From Flavobacteriales bacterium UBA3477 (GTDB taxonomy: Bacteria; Bacteroidota; Bacteroidia; Flavobacteriales; Schleiferiaceae): a stretch of 13,203 nt of DNA. Each line of letters opens with the position of its first letter. Position 1 is the first letter of the stretch. A program made the position numbers and the translations under genes. The notes under the pieces are model-generated. The model was not told the DNA's origin. It saw only the letters and a program-made list of their open reading frames with translations, and searched no databases. Location of the stretch: assembly GCA_002378005.1 (NCBI GenBank), contig DFQY01000049.1, positions 1-13,203 on the forward strand. The letters run 5' to 3'. Of this stretch, positions 1 through 7,210 are shown in pieces.

Positions 1-180
1 GAGAATTATGCGATGAGTAGGAAGATGGCAGAATTGGTCCTGCTTCCAAAGATTGAGGCTTTCGAAGGAGAGGTAATTGTGGCTACAGGAACCTCGTGCC
101 GCCATCAGATTGCAGACTTCAGTGAACGAAAAGCGGAACACCTCGTTGATACATTATGGGCGCAGTTAAAAAGATCTTAG
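1..180 (+). CDS. FAD-binding / (Fe-S)-binding oxidoreductase, C-terminal end (partial)
   Basis: Only the last 59 codons are present; the gene starts left of the window. The reading frame is open from base 1 to the TAG at 178-180. The visible peptide contains ATGTSCRHQIADF (residues 29-41 of the fragment, Cys at 33). This resembles the closing segment of the cysteine-rich CCG-type domain at the C-terminus of fused GlcD/GlpC-like proteins (the D-lactate or 2-hydroxyacid dehydrogenase type, about 950-1000 residues), where the motif reads roughly GTSCRHQI. In that family a flavin domain oxidises a hydroxyacid and C-terminal Fe-S and CCG domains pass electrons on. The substrate cannot be judged from this end. 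The last 25 bases overlap the start of the next gene in another frame. Confidence 0.72.
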   Translation, partial: ENYAMSRKMAELVLLPKIEAFEGEVIVATGTSCRHQIADFSERKAEHLVDTLWAQLKRS

Positions 181-626
181 AACGCTGGGTAGTCTTCAGA
201 GGAGGACTGGCTGTATTCGGTACGTTGGCAAGGATGAAAGCGTACGGATTGGCCGGAGCGATGAGCAAGAGCTCTGCCAAGCTGAATCTTAGTTTGAACA
301 AGCCTGAGGTAGCCACTAGCGTGGACGAGTTGGGCAAGACTTGGGTGAGTTTGATGCCGCCTGATGCACAACATAAGTTCAAGTTCACGGGGAGCGATGA
401 GAAGACGGCTTTCACGGAAATTCACATCAAATGCCCGCTTCGAGACAGTGGAGATCCACATGCGTGCTACCACCTGATGAACTACGACAGAACGTTGATG
501 GAAAAGGTTGGGGGCCAATTGGTCGTGCTAGAAACCCAAGCCAATTCTGGCAAAGACCATTGCAAGCTCGCTATTCGAAAAGCGGGTGAAGATGTTAGTG
601 ATCTGGTGCCGGCGCACCTTCGATAA
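156..626 (+). CDS. Small three-cysteine protein of unknown function (possible ATC-hydrolase or V4R-like fold)
   Basis: A 156-residue protein I do not firmly recognise. There is no signal peptide, and a weakly hydrophobic stretch at residues 11-25 is too polar to be a clear membrane helix. The second half looks conserved-domain-like: C93-P-L, then H102-A-C104-Y-H106, then G132-K-D-H135-C136 followed by a hydrophobic strand. Three cysteines spaced C-x10-C-x31-C, with the last after a G-x2-x-C pattern, recall the L-2-amino-thiazoline-4-carboxylic acid hydrolase domain (Pfam ATC_hydrolase) and the V4R small-molecule/metal-binding domain; this is a resemblance, not an identification. The ATG at 156 overlaps the upstream oxidoreductase by 25 bases, suggesting co-transcription. 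In-frame ATGs at 234 (Met27) and 261 (Met36) are alternative starts, and none has a clear ribosome binding site. The TAA at 624-626 abuts the gldH stop on the other strand. Confidence 0.72.
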   Translation: MGAVKKILERWVVFRGGLAVFGTLARMKAYGLAGAMSKSSAKLNLSLNKPEVATSVDELGKTWVSLMPPDAQHKFKFTGSDEKTAFTEIHIKCPLRDSGDPHACYHLMNYDRTLMEKVGGQLVVLETQANSGKDHCKLAIRKAGEDVSDLVPAHLR

Positions 627-1130
627 TTATTCCTCCGCGGCAATCAGTCTAACCCCGAGGTCTTGGATTCCGTAAAGTAGCGTGTCGCGCATCCCGTGTT
701 GTACGGTCAGAGTATAGCGTTCGCCCTTTCTGAATCTAACGGCACTGTTGCCTACAGGAACCATCATGGTTTTGAGCGTGCTCATGCCTGTTCCGTTCCA
801 ACGGCCCAATTCATCTGCGAGGTGCACATTTACGGTATCAGAATAAGCAATACCGCTTTGAGTGCGAATGGTGCGGAAGAGGTATAAGTTGTTATACGGG
901 TAGTCCGTGAGGTGACGAACGTAGAGGCTCATGAAGACTGGAGCACCGCTGTCCTGAGGAATCCATTGGGCCTGAACTACGCTATCCATGTGCCATTCTT
1001 GATTTTCAAATGTGGTGAGCTCGTCTAATAGAGGCGGCGCACTACATGAAAAGAGAAGAAAACCTCCAAAAAGCGCTAAAATCATGCGTTTTTGGCTCGT
1101 TTTGAACGATTTCTGAAGGTTTTCAATCAT
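627..1130 (-). CDS. gldH: Gliding motility lipoprotein GldH
   Basis: This 167-residue protein is a predicted lipoprotein. A short basic N-terminus leads to a hydrophobic stretch (residues 16-27) and a lipobox LFSC, with Cys29 as the lipidated residue. The body carries family-typical features: YPYNNLYLFRTI (about residues 77-88), a DTVNVHLADELGRWNGTG segment (about 98-115) and a closing MRDTLLYGIQDLGVRLI (about 147-163). GldH is one of the lipoproteins needed for gliding motility in Flavobacterium and is found across Bacteroidota; its biochemical role is not settled. The gene begins two bases after the ricT stop, so the two are almost certainly co-transcribed and possibly translationally coupled. 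Met16 is a possible alternative start but would leave almost no basic region before the lipobox. Its stop at 627-629 touches the stop of the convergent gene with no spacer. Confidence 0.88.
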   Translation of the reverse strand: MIENLQKSFKTSQKRMILALFGGFLLFSCSAPPLLDELTTFENQEWHMDSVVQAQWIPQDSGAPVFMSLYVRHLTDYPYNNLYLFRTIRTQSGIAYSDTVNVHLADELGRWNGTGMSTLKTMMVPVGNSAVRFRKGERYTLTVQHGMRDTLLYGIQDLGVRLIAAEE

Positions 1131-1132
1131 TT

Positions 1133-2344
1133 TTAGTCGTTTTTCTGCGGTTTTTGACCTTTAGAAGAATTGCCGTTTCCACGGTTACGACCGCCGCGAT
1201 TGCGGCCACCACGGTTGCGGTTTCCGCCTTTACGCTTAGGTTGGTCGAATCTGGTAATACTGTCCTCGGCATTACCGCCTACGAAATCTGCCACTTCGAC
1301 TTCCGCTTTCTGACGCTTCTGCTCTTCGTAGCGGAACTCCATAATATCATCTGGATATTCGCCGCGCTGGTTGGCTTCAACGATTTCCAAGACTTGGTCC
1401 AACTTCATAGGGATCCAATTCGTGAAATCACTGTCTAAGGCATACCAAAGCATCTCCTGGAAGATGTCCATCTTCTGGAAGACGGCAGTACCTTGCGCGA
1501 GCTTCAACTTTTTGCTTGGGGATGGGAAGCGCTTGACCGCCTCCATGTAGCTATCTAGTTCGTAGTTCAAACAACACTTTAGCTTTCCACACTGTCCCGC
1601 CAATTTTTGTGGGTTCAAACTCAACTGCTGGTAACGCGCCGCCGCGGTATTCACACTGCGGAAATCGCTCAACCAAGTCGAACAACAGAGCTCACGGCCA
1701 CAAGAGCCGATACCGCCTAAACGCTGTGCTTCCTGGCGCGCCCCGATCTGACGCATTTCGATGCGCACGGAAAATAATTGGGCCAACTCACGAATCAACT
1801 GACGGAAGTCAACACGCTCTTCGGCGGTATAATAGAACGTCGCTTTAGATCCATCGCCCTGATATTCCACATCGGAAATTTTCATGCTCAGACCCAGGCG
1901 TTGTGCCACATCGCGCGAGCGCATCATGGTATCTTTCTCTAAGCCACGAGCACTTGCCCATGTTTCAAGATCTTTTTCTGAGGCCTTGCGGTACACCTTT
2001 AAAACAGGCTCCTGGTCCTCAATCTTGAAGTTCTTTTTATTCATTTGGAGCTTGACCAGCTCCCCGGTGATGGAGACGTTTCCTATGTCGTGTCCGGAGT
2101 GGGCTTCTACTGCTACTGCATCTCCCAGCTGTAGTGGGAGTCCGTCCGCATTGTGATAAAACTCTTTGCGTCCGTTTTTAAATCTGACCTCTACCCAATC
2201 AAAAGGTTGATCGGTTGAGGGAAGTTCCATATTTGCAAGCCAGTCAAAAACCGGCAATTTTCCGCATCCTCCGGTTCCACAAGATCCATTGCTTTTGCAA
2301 CCCTTGGGAACGCCACCACCGCTACTACAATTACTGCATGCCAT
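1133..2344 (-). CDS. ricT: PSP1-domain regulatory iron-sulfur protein RicT (YaaT)
   Basis: A 403-residue protein of the PSP1/RicT family. The N-terminus is cysteine-rich (C3, C6, C16, C22, C27; MACSNCSSGGG), as in Bacteroidota members. The PSP1 core spans roughly residues 45-270 and carries two conserved cysteine clusters, GIGSCGRELCC (C215, C220, C221) and GQCGKLKCC (C252, C257, C258). In Bacillus subtilis RicT joins RicA and RicF in an Fe-S-containing complex that stimulates RNase Y-dependent mRNA maturation; the Bacteroidota partner is not known to me. The last 31 residues (373-403) form a low-complexity Gly/Arg/Asn tail with RNRGG repeats. An in-frame ATG at 2375-2377 would add 11 residues, but Met at 2342-2344 (MACSNC) matches the usual family start. 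It is first in an operon with gldH and is divergent from porZ. Confidence 0.9.
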   Translation of the reverse strand: MACSNCSSGGGVPKGCKSNGSCGTGGCGKLPVFDWLANMELPSTDQPFDWVEVRFKNGRKEFYHNADGLPLQLGDAVAVEAHSGHDIGNVSITGELVKLQMNKKNFKIEDQEPVLKVYRKASEKDLETWASARGLEKDTMMRSRDVAQRLGLSMKISDVEYQGDGSKATFYYTAEERVDFRQLIRELAQLFSVRIEMRQIGARQEAQRLGGIGSCGRELCCSTWLSDFRSVNTAAARYQQLSLNPQKLAGQCGKLKCCLNYELDSYMEAVKRFPSPSKKLKLAQGTAVFQKMDIFQEMLWYALDSDFTNWIPMKLDQVLEIVEANQRGEYPDDIMEFRYEEQKRQKAEVEVADFVGGNAEDSITRFDQPKRKGGNRNRGGRNRGGRNRGNGNSSKGQKPQKND

Positions 2345-2418
2345 GGTCGTTATATTTATGTTGTCAAACAAGCACAAGTCGTGTGTTGTTTGCGATACTA
2401 AGGTCGTAAATTGAGCCC
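2345..2418. promoter_or_regulatory. Divergent intergenic region between ricT and porZ
   Basis: These 74 bases must hold the promoters of both the ricT-gldH operon and porZ, unless transcription comes from inside the flanking genes. On the plus strand a TAAATTGA octamer (2407-2414) lies four bases before the porZ ATG and is a 6/8 match to the Bacteroidota -7 box TAnnTTTG; a TTG at 2386-2388 is 18 bases further upstream. On the minus strand TTTG and TAAATATA lie close to the ricT start. Neither is a strong match, so the assignment rests mainly on gene orientation. Confidence 0.3.
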
Positions 2419-4872
2419 ATGATTAGACGAATAAGTCCAAAAATTCTCCTCACCCTCTTCACCGCCCTCTTGCTAGGCCTACCGGCTCAGGCTCAGAGCG
2501 ATAAAGTTCGTGGCGCGGAGCCCTTTGACTTCTGGGTCGACCACCTGCCCTACAATAGTTTCTATCATATTGCCGCGCTCGACGACCGCACCTTCGCCGC
2601 GACAGAAAACAGTCTTCTCATAGTTCATCAAGGTGAGTACGAACGCCTGTCCCGAGTCAATGGCTTAACCGGTTCTAACATTACTGCGCTTGCCTCGGAT
2701 GAAAACAGCCAAACCATATGGATAGGCTATGCGAACGGCCGGCTGGATATTTGGGAAAACGGCTCCATTAAACCCATTGTAGATATAGAAGAAACGCCTT
2801 CCTACACCGGGTTAAAACAGATCAATGACTTCGCGTTTTACAATGGCAAGGCCTATGTCGCCACAGATTTTGGCGTAGTCGAATTTGATATCACCACTCG
2901 TTTGGCAGGGCGTACATTGTTATTAGGGGCCAATTATTCTACCATCCCCATCCAATCTTTCGACATCAGCCCAAACGGCACCCTTTGCGCCTATTCTTCC
3001 AGCAATGCTTCCAATTTTTACTTCGGCGATGTAAACACTTCACTGCCTAATTGGACACAGCGCAGCTACCAACTCTTCCCAGATAACTCCAATCCAGACC
3101 ACATTACCTATTTCCCCATGGAGGAGCGCTTCATTTTCGGTTGTGACGACCTGACCTCAGGCACCTATACGTTGGCGATGTTTGAGGCAGGAGGAAATTG
3201 GTCCGTGGAACCCTATTCTTCCCCTTTCCAAAGCGCCGCGGGCTGGCAAGGCATTCAGGATATACAAGTCAAAGGAAACTATCTTATTGTCACACGAGAT
3301 TTCAATGTGTTCATACGCCAATCCACGGCCAAAAACACCTTCTCAGACTCCCTCAACATCTCCAACGCTCTGTTTGCCCCCGGCGTCCTTCGCCCCACCG
3401 CCGCCGCCATGTTGGCGGATCAAAGCATTCACATTGCCAATCTGCGCAGTGGTGTCCTCCGGGTAAACTCGAACGGCACCACCGGGCGCTACCATCCCTC
3501 GAGCCCTTACAGTGCATCGGCTTTCAAGCTCCGTGCGTACGGCAATGGCCGCAACGGCTCCTACTCGAACCCCGGCGGCGATGGCGGACCAACGTTCGGT
3601 GGCGTGATGCTCCTGCCAGGAGCATTGAATGAAATTTGGACCAAAGTCTTCCTCAACGAAGGACCGAGCTATTACAAGGGCCAAGAGTGGACCTTCAAAG
3701 AAACGACTGCGCTTTACGCAGTCAATGATATTGTCGACGCAGCCTTCAGCATGTATGGGACGGGGGCGTCCACCCTCTACCTCAGCTCATGGGGAAAAGG
3801 CATTGTCCACCTCGAAGGAATGGCAGACCCGACCTACCTCGAGGATACCATCGCACTGTACAATACGACCAACACCGACGGCGCCTTGAAAGGCGTAAAT
3901 GGCAACGCATCCGACCTCAGAACCGGGGGCATCACCTTCGATGATGATGGCACCTTGTGGGGCGTACAGAGTTTAGTTTCTACCCCATTGTTTTCGAGAG
4001 ATGAAGAAGGGAATTGGGACTCCTATTCCCTCAGTCCAGGCGCAGACGGCGTCGCATTGAAAGACATCGTCCACCACGACGGAATGCTCTTTATCCAAAG
4101 CCGGACGAATGGCATCTACGGCTATAGAATTTTCGACGGCGCCAAACGCAATCTCTCCACAGGCTTAGGCTCGGGCGATCTTCCATCCGACCACGTCTTG
4201 TCCATGGCCCTAGACCACGACGGTGAACTTTGGATAGGAACGGATGAAGGATTGGTAGTGCTCTACAGCCCAAGCAACCTCTTCGACGGCGGCAATGCAG
4301 ATGCGCGACCCATACTTTTTGAGGAAGATGGTGTGGTACAAAAGCTCTTAGGAGAAACGCCCATCACCTCCATCGTCGTAGACGGCGCCAACCAAAAATG
4401 GATCGGTACCCGCGGTGCCGGCCTGTTCTTGATCGGTGCGGACGGCCTCAGCACCCTGCAGCATTTCACTTCAGAAAATAGCCCCTTACTCTCCAACAAT
4501 ATTCAAAGCCTCGCCATCGACCCGACCTCTGGAGAGGTAGTCATCGCCACAGAACTGGGCGTTATCGGCTATCGCGGCACGGCCACTCCAGGCTACCTCG
4601 GCATCTATCCCGAACTCTTGGTCTACCCGAATCCTATTCGTCCGGGTTACGAGGGTCCAATTCTCGCACAAGGCTGCCCCGAAAACGCACAAATCAAAAT
4701 CACCGACGTAAGCGGAGGCCTAGTCTACGAGACCGTAGCCGATGGTGGACAAATGCGATGGGACGGCATTAATCATCACGGAAAAAAGGTAGCCAGCGGC
4801 GTGTACCTCATCTACGTGAGCGATGATTTAGGCGAGATCACCGCTATGGGAAAAGTTCTTATTGTCCGATAA
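2419..4872 (+). CDS. porZ: Type IX secretion attachment protein PorZ
   Basis: An 817-residue secreted protein. The signal peptide is clear: basic start MIRR, hydrophobic core at residues 9-21, and AQA cleavage site after Ala25. The body is made of beta-propeller blades of the two-component-regulator-propeller type, visible as repeats such as TIWIGYANGRLDIW, GKAYVATDFGVVEFD, GELWIGTDEGLVVL (near residue 597), QKWIGTRGAGLFLIG (near 656) and VVIATELGVIGYRG (near 706). The last 85 residues (733-817) are a type A C-terminal sorting domain: YPNP, a WDGINHHGK turn, SGVYLIYV and a terminal KVLIVR. This architecture and length fit PorZ, which acts on the cell surface with PorU, PorV and PorQ and delivers anionic lipopolysaccharide for attachment of type IX substrates. 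The ATG lacks a Shine-Dalgarno. The PBP gene follows after 34 bases on the same strand, so co-transcription is likely. A generic T9SS-sorted propeller protein is the alternative. Confidence 0.85.
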   Translation: MIRRISPKILLTLFTALLLGLPAQAQSDKVRGAEPFDFWVDHLPYNSFYHIAALDDRTFAATENSLLIVHQGEYERLSRVNGLTGSNITALASDENSQTIWIGYANGRLDIWENGSIKPIVDIEETPSYTGLKQINDFAFYNGKAYVATDFGVVEFDITTRLAGRTLLLGANYSTIPIQSFDISPNGTLCAYSSSNASNFYFGDVNTSLPNWTQRSYQLFPDNSNPDHITYFPMEERFIFGCDDLTSGTYTLAMFEAGGNWSVEPYSSPFQSAAGWQGIQDIQVKGNYLIVTRDFNVFIRQSTAKNTFSDSLNISNALFAPGVLRPTAAAMLADQSIHIANLRSGVLRVNSNGTTGRYHPSSPYSASAFKLRAYGNGRNGSYSNPGGDGGPTFGGVMLLPGALNEIWTKVFLNEGPSYYKGQEWTFKETTALYAVNDIVDAAFSMYGTGASTLYLSSWGKGIVHLEGMADPTYLEDTIALYNTTNTDGALKGVNGNASDLRTGGITFDDDGTLWGVQSLVSTPLFSRDEEGNWDSYSLSPGADGVALKDIVHHDGMLFIQSRTNGIYGYRIFDGAKRNLSTGLGSGDLPSDHVLSMALDHDGELWIGTDEGLVVLYSPSNLFDGGNADARPILFEEDGVVQKLLGETPITSIVVDGANQKWIGTRGAGLFLIGADGLSTLQHFTSENSPLLSNNIQSLAIDPTSGEVVIATELGVIGYRGTATPGYLGIYPELLVYPNPIRPGYEGPILAQGCPENAQIKITDVSGGLVYETVADGGQMRWDGINHHGKKVASGVYLIYVSDDLGEITAMGKVLIVR

Positions 4873-4906
4873 TCTCGGGTGCCACATTTCGTTATTTTTA
4901 TACCCT

Positions 4907-7210
4907 ATGGCAACGACCCCCACTCCCAAGAAGCCGCGGTCATTCCGCAAGCAGGTCATCTGGACCATCGTCGCAATTACCAGCCCGGTTTGGGGGCTGA
5001 CCCTTATGCTATCGCTCACGGTCGCGGAGGTCTTCTATCCGTTGCCAAACATTGAGCAAATTGCCAACCCTGATACCAAACTTGCGACACAAATCATTTC
5101 TGAAGACGATGAAGTTTTGGGTTCATTTTTCCGTGAAAACAGGACTGCGGCTACCTATGAGGAGTTGACTCCATGGTTGGGCAAAGCGCTAGTGGCTACT
5201 GAAGATGAGCGTTTCTATTCCCACAGTGGTGTAGATGCAGAAGCATTAATTCGCGCGGTGGCCTACCTAGGAAGTAAAGGCGGGGGATCGACATTGACGC
5301 AACAATTGGCCAAAATGCAGTTCTCGGAACCGGCCACCAACCTCGTAGAGCGCATCATGCAGAAGTTCGGCGAATGGGTCATAGCCGTGCGTCTTGAACG
5401 TCTCTATACCAAGGAAGAAATTATCACCTTGTACTTGAACCAGCTTGACTTCCTCTACCAAGCGGTGGGTATAAATTCTGCCGCGCGCACCTACTTCAAC
5501 AAAAAGCCCATCGACCTAAATATTGAGGAAGCCGCAGTCTTTGTGGCCATGGCAAAAAACCCTTCGCTGTACAACCCAAAACGCTCTCCAGAACGCACCA
5601 AGCTTCGTCGTGATCAGGTCTTCGTTCAAATGGTGCGCAATGGCATGATCACCGAAGAAGAAAAAGACAGCCTCCAACAAATCCCACTGCAACTCAACTT
5701 CCGACCGCAAAGCCACAACGCTGGTCTAGCACCGTACTTCCGCGAATACCTGCGCGGCTACATGAAGGACTGGATCAAGAACTACGAAAAACGCACCGGC
5801 CGAGAGCTCGACCTCTACAGCGGTGGCCTCAAGATCTACACCACCATCAACGCCGAGATGCAAGAGAACGCAGAGGAAGCGGTGCAAGAGCACATGAGCA
5901 ACCTACAGCGCGTCTTTGATATCATCAAGGAAGACCGCAAATACGGACCGTTCTACTTCGATGAAGACCCGGCAGGCAATGTGAAGGCCATTCTCGATCG
6001 AGCAATGAAAAACACGCAGCGCTACCGCGGCCTGAAAAAGAAAGACGCGAGCATGGACAGCATCCGGGACGTATTCAATACCAAGATTCCGATGACCGTC
6101 TTTACTTGGCAAGGCGATAAGGATACGGTAATGTCTCCGATGGACAGCATCATGTATTACAAAGGGCTGTACCAGGTCGGTCTGATGAGCGTCGAACCGC
6201 AAACCGGATTTGTCAAAGCATGGGTCGGTGGAAACGACTACCAATACTTCAAGTACGACCACGTCAAGCAAGGAAAGCGTCAAGTAGGCTCGACCTTCAA
6301 GCCCTTCGTCTACGCCACCGCCATCTTAGAAAAGAACTACAGCCCTTGTCTCCAAGTTCCGAACGCCAAAATCTGTATTGAAAAAGGTGAATTTGGGCTA
6401 CTGGAAGATTGGTGTCCTTCAAATTCTGATGATAAATATGGCGGCACAAAGAGCTTAAAGCATGCCTTGGCAAATTCGACAAATACAGTCACTACCTTCC
6501 TAATGAAACAGGTCGGTCCTCGGCCCGTCATTCGTTTGGCCAAACAGATGGGAATCAAAGAAGATATTCTAGAGGTGCCTTCTATCGCATTAGGAACCGT
6601 CGACCTCAGCGTCTATGAGATGGTCGGCTCCTACACCACGTTCGCCAATAAAGGACGCTATGTTGAGCCCATTATGGTTACCCGCATAGAGGATAAAAAC
6701 GGCACCGTGTTGGAAGAATTCACTCCTGAAACGCGTCAAGTGATGAGCGATAAGGACGCCTATATTATTTTAAAGCTTTTAATGGGCGTAACCGAAGACG
6801 GAACAGGTATGCGATTACGTCATGATTATATCAAATACAGAGAAAATGTAGTCACGGGATATCCTTACGAATTCACCAACGAAATCGCCGGTAAAACAGG
6901 TACGACTCAGAACCAATCCGACGGTTGGTTTATGGGTGCTGTGCCAAACTTGATAACCGGAGTTTGGACCGGATGTGAGGATCGTGCCGCGCACTTTGGC
7001 GGGAGCTTAGGAACCTACTATGGACAAGGAGCTACAGCTGCGCTTCCCATCTGGGCCGTGTACATGAAGAAGAATTACGCCAATCCAGAGTTGGGCATCA
7101 GCAAGGAGCCGTTCGAGCGTCCTAAGGGCGACTTAGGTGTGGATGTAGATTGTGTGCCGACCAGCTTTGACTTCCCTGGTGAAGGCGATGATTTCGACGA
7201 AGAGCTTTAG
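4907..7210 (+). CDS. mrcA: Class A penicillin-binding protein (PBP1A-type transglycosylase/transpeptidase)
   Basis: A 767-residue bifunctional peptidoglycan synthase, anchored by one N-terminal membrane segment (about residues 18-40). The glycosyltransferase 51 domain shows the catalytic-Glu motif EDERFYSHSG (E99, H106), GGSTLTQQLAK (126-136), LER with E164, and KEEIITLYLN (169-178) followed by QLDFLYQAVGI, a form common in Bacteroidota. The transpeptidase domain has all three active-site motifs: S462-T-F-K465, S524-T-N526 and K663-T-G665. The enzyme polymerises lipid II glycan strands and cross-links peptides on the outer face of the inner membrane. The ATG at 4907 is preferred over an in-frame TTG at 4862, which overlaps the porZ stop and adds a non-conserved leader. 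The C-terminus ends in an acidic tail rich in Asp and Glu. Its TAG overlaps the stop of the convergent gene by four bases. The symbol is by family; orthology to E. coli mrcA is loose. Confidence 0.92.
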   Translation: MATTPTPKKPRSFRKQVIWTIVAITSPVWGLTLMLSLTVAEVFYPLPNIEQIANPDTKLATQIISEDDEVLGSFFRENRTAATYEELTPWLGKALVATEDERFYSHSGVDAEALIRAVAYLGSKGGGSTLTQQLAKMQFSEPATNLVERIMQKFGEWVIAVRLERLYTKEEIITLYLNQLDFLYQAVGINSAARTYFNKKPIDLNIEEAAVFVAMAKNPSLYNPKRSPERTKLRRDQVFVQMVRNGMITEEEKDSLQQIPLQLNFRPQSHNAGLAPYFREYLRGYMKDWIKNYEKRTGRELDLYSGGLKIYTTINAEMQENAEEAVQEHMSNLQRVFDIIKEDRKYGPFYFDEDPAGNVKAILDRAMKNTQRYRGLKKKDASMDSIRDVFNTKIPMTVFTWQGDKDTVMSPMDSIMYYKGLYQVGLMSVEPQTGFVKAWVGGNDYQYFKYDHVKQGKRQVGSTFKPFVYATAILEKNYSPCLQVPNAKICIEKGEFGLLEDWCPSNSDDKYGGTKSLKHALANSTNTVTTFLMKQVGPRPVIRLAKQMGIKEDILEVPSIALGTVDLSVYEMVGSYTTFANKGRYVEPIMVTRIEDKNGTVLEEFTPETRQVMSDKDAYIILKLLMGVTEDGTGMRLRHDYIKYRENVVTGYPYEFTNEIAGKTGTTQNQSDGWFMGAVPNLITGVWTGCEDRAAHFGGSLGTYYGQGATAALPIWAVYMKKNYANPELGISKEPFERPKGDLGVDVDCVPTSFDFPGEGDDFDEEL

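Noticed and set aside
1180..1230. GC-rich repeated triplets as a possible DNA-level repeat array
   Set aside because: They are explained by the Arg/Gly/Asn repeats coded in the RicT tail; the units are too few and irregular for a separate repeat element.
1133..2377. Longer ricT start at 2377
   Set aside because: The extra residues MCLFDNINITT precede the MACSNC start typical of Bacteroidota RicT and come from AT-rich intergenic DNA.
3198..3632. Open frame of 144 codons on the plus strand inside porZ
   Set aside because: It is a +1 frame shadow of porZ with a low-complexity His/Arg/Pro composition; porZ blades are continuous through this region.
4862..4906. TTG start for the PBP overlapping the porZ stop
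   Set aside because: The 15 added residues are not conserved-looking and precede a normal ATG with a basic N-terminus before the membrane segment.
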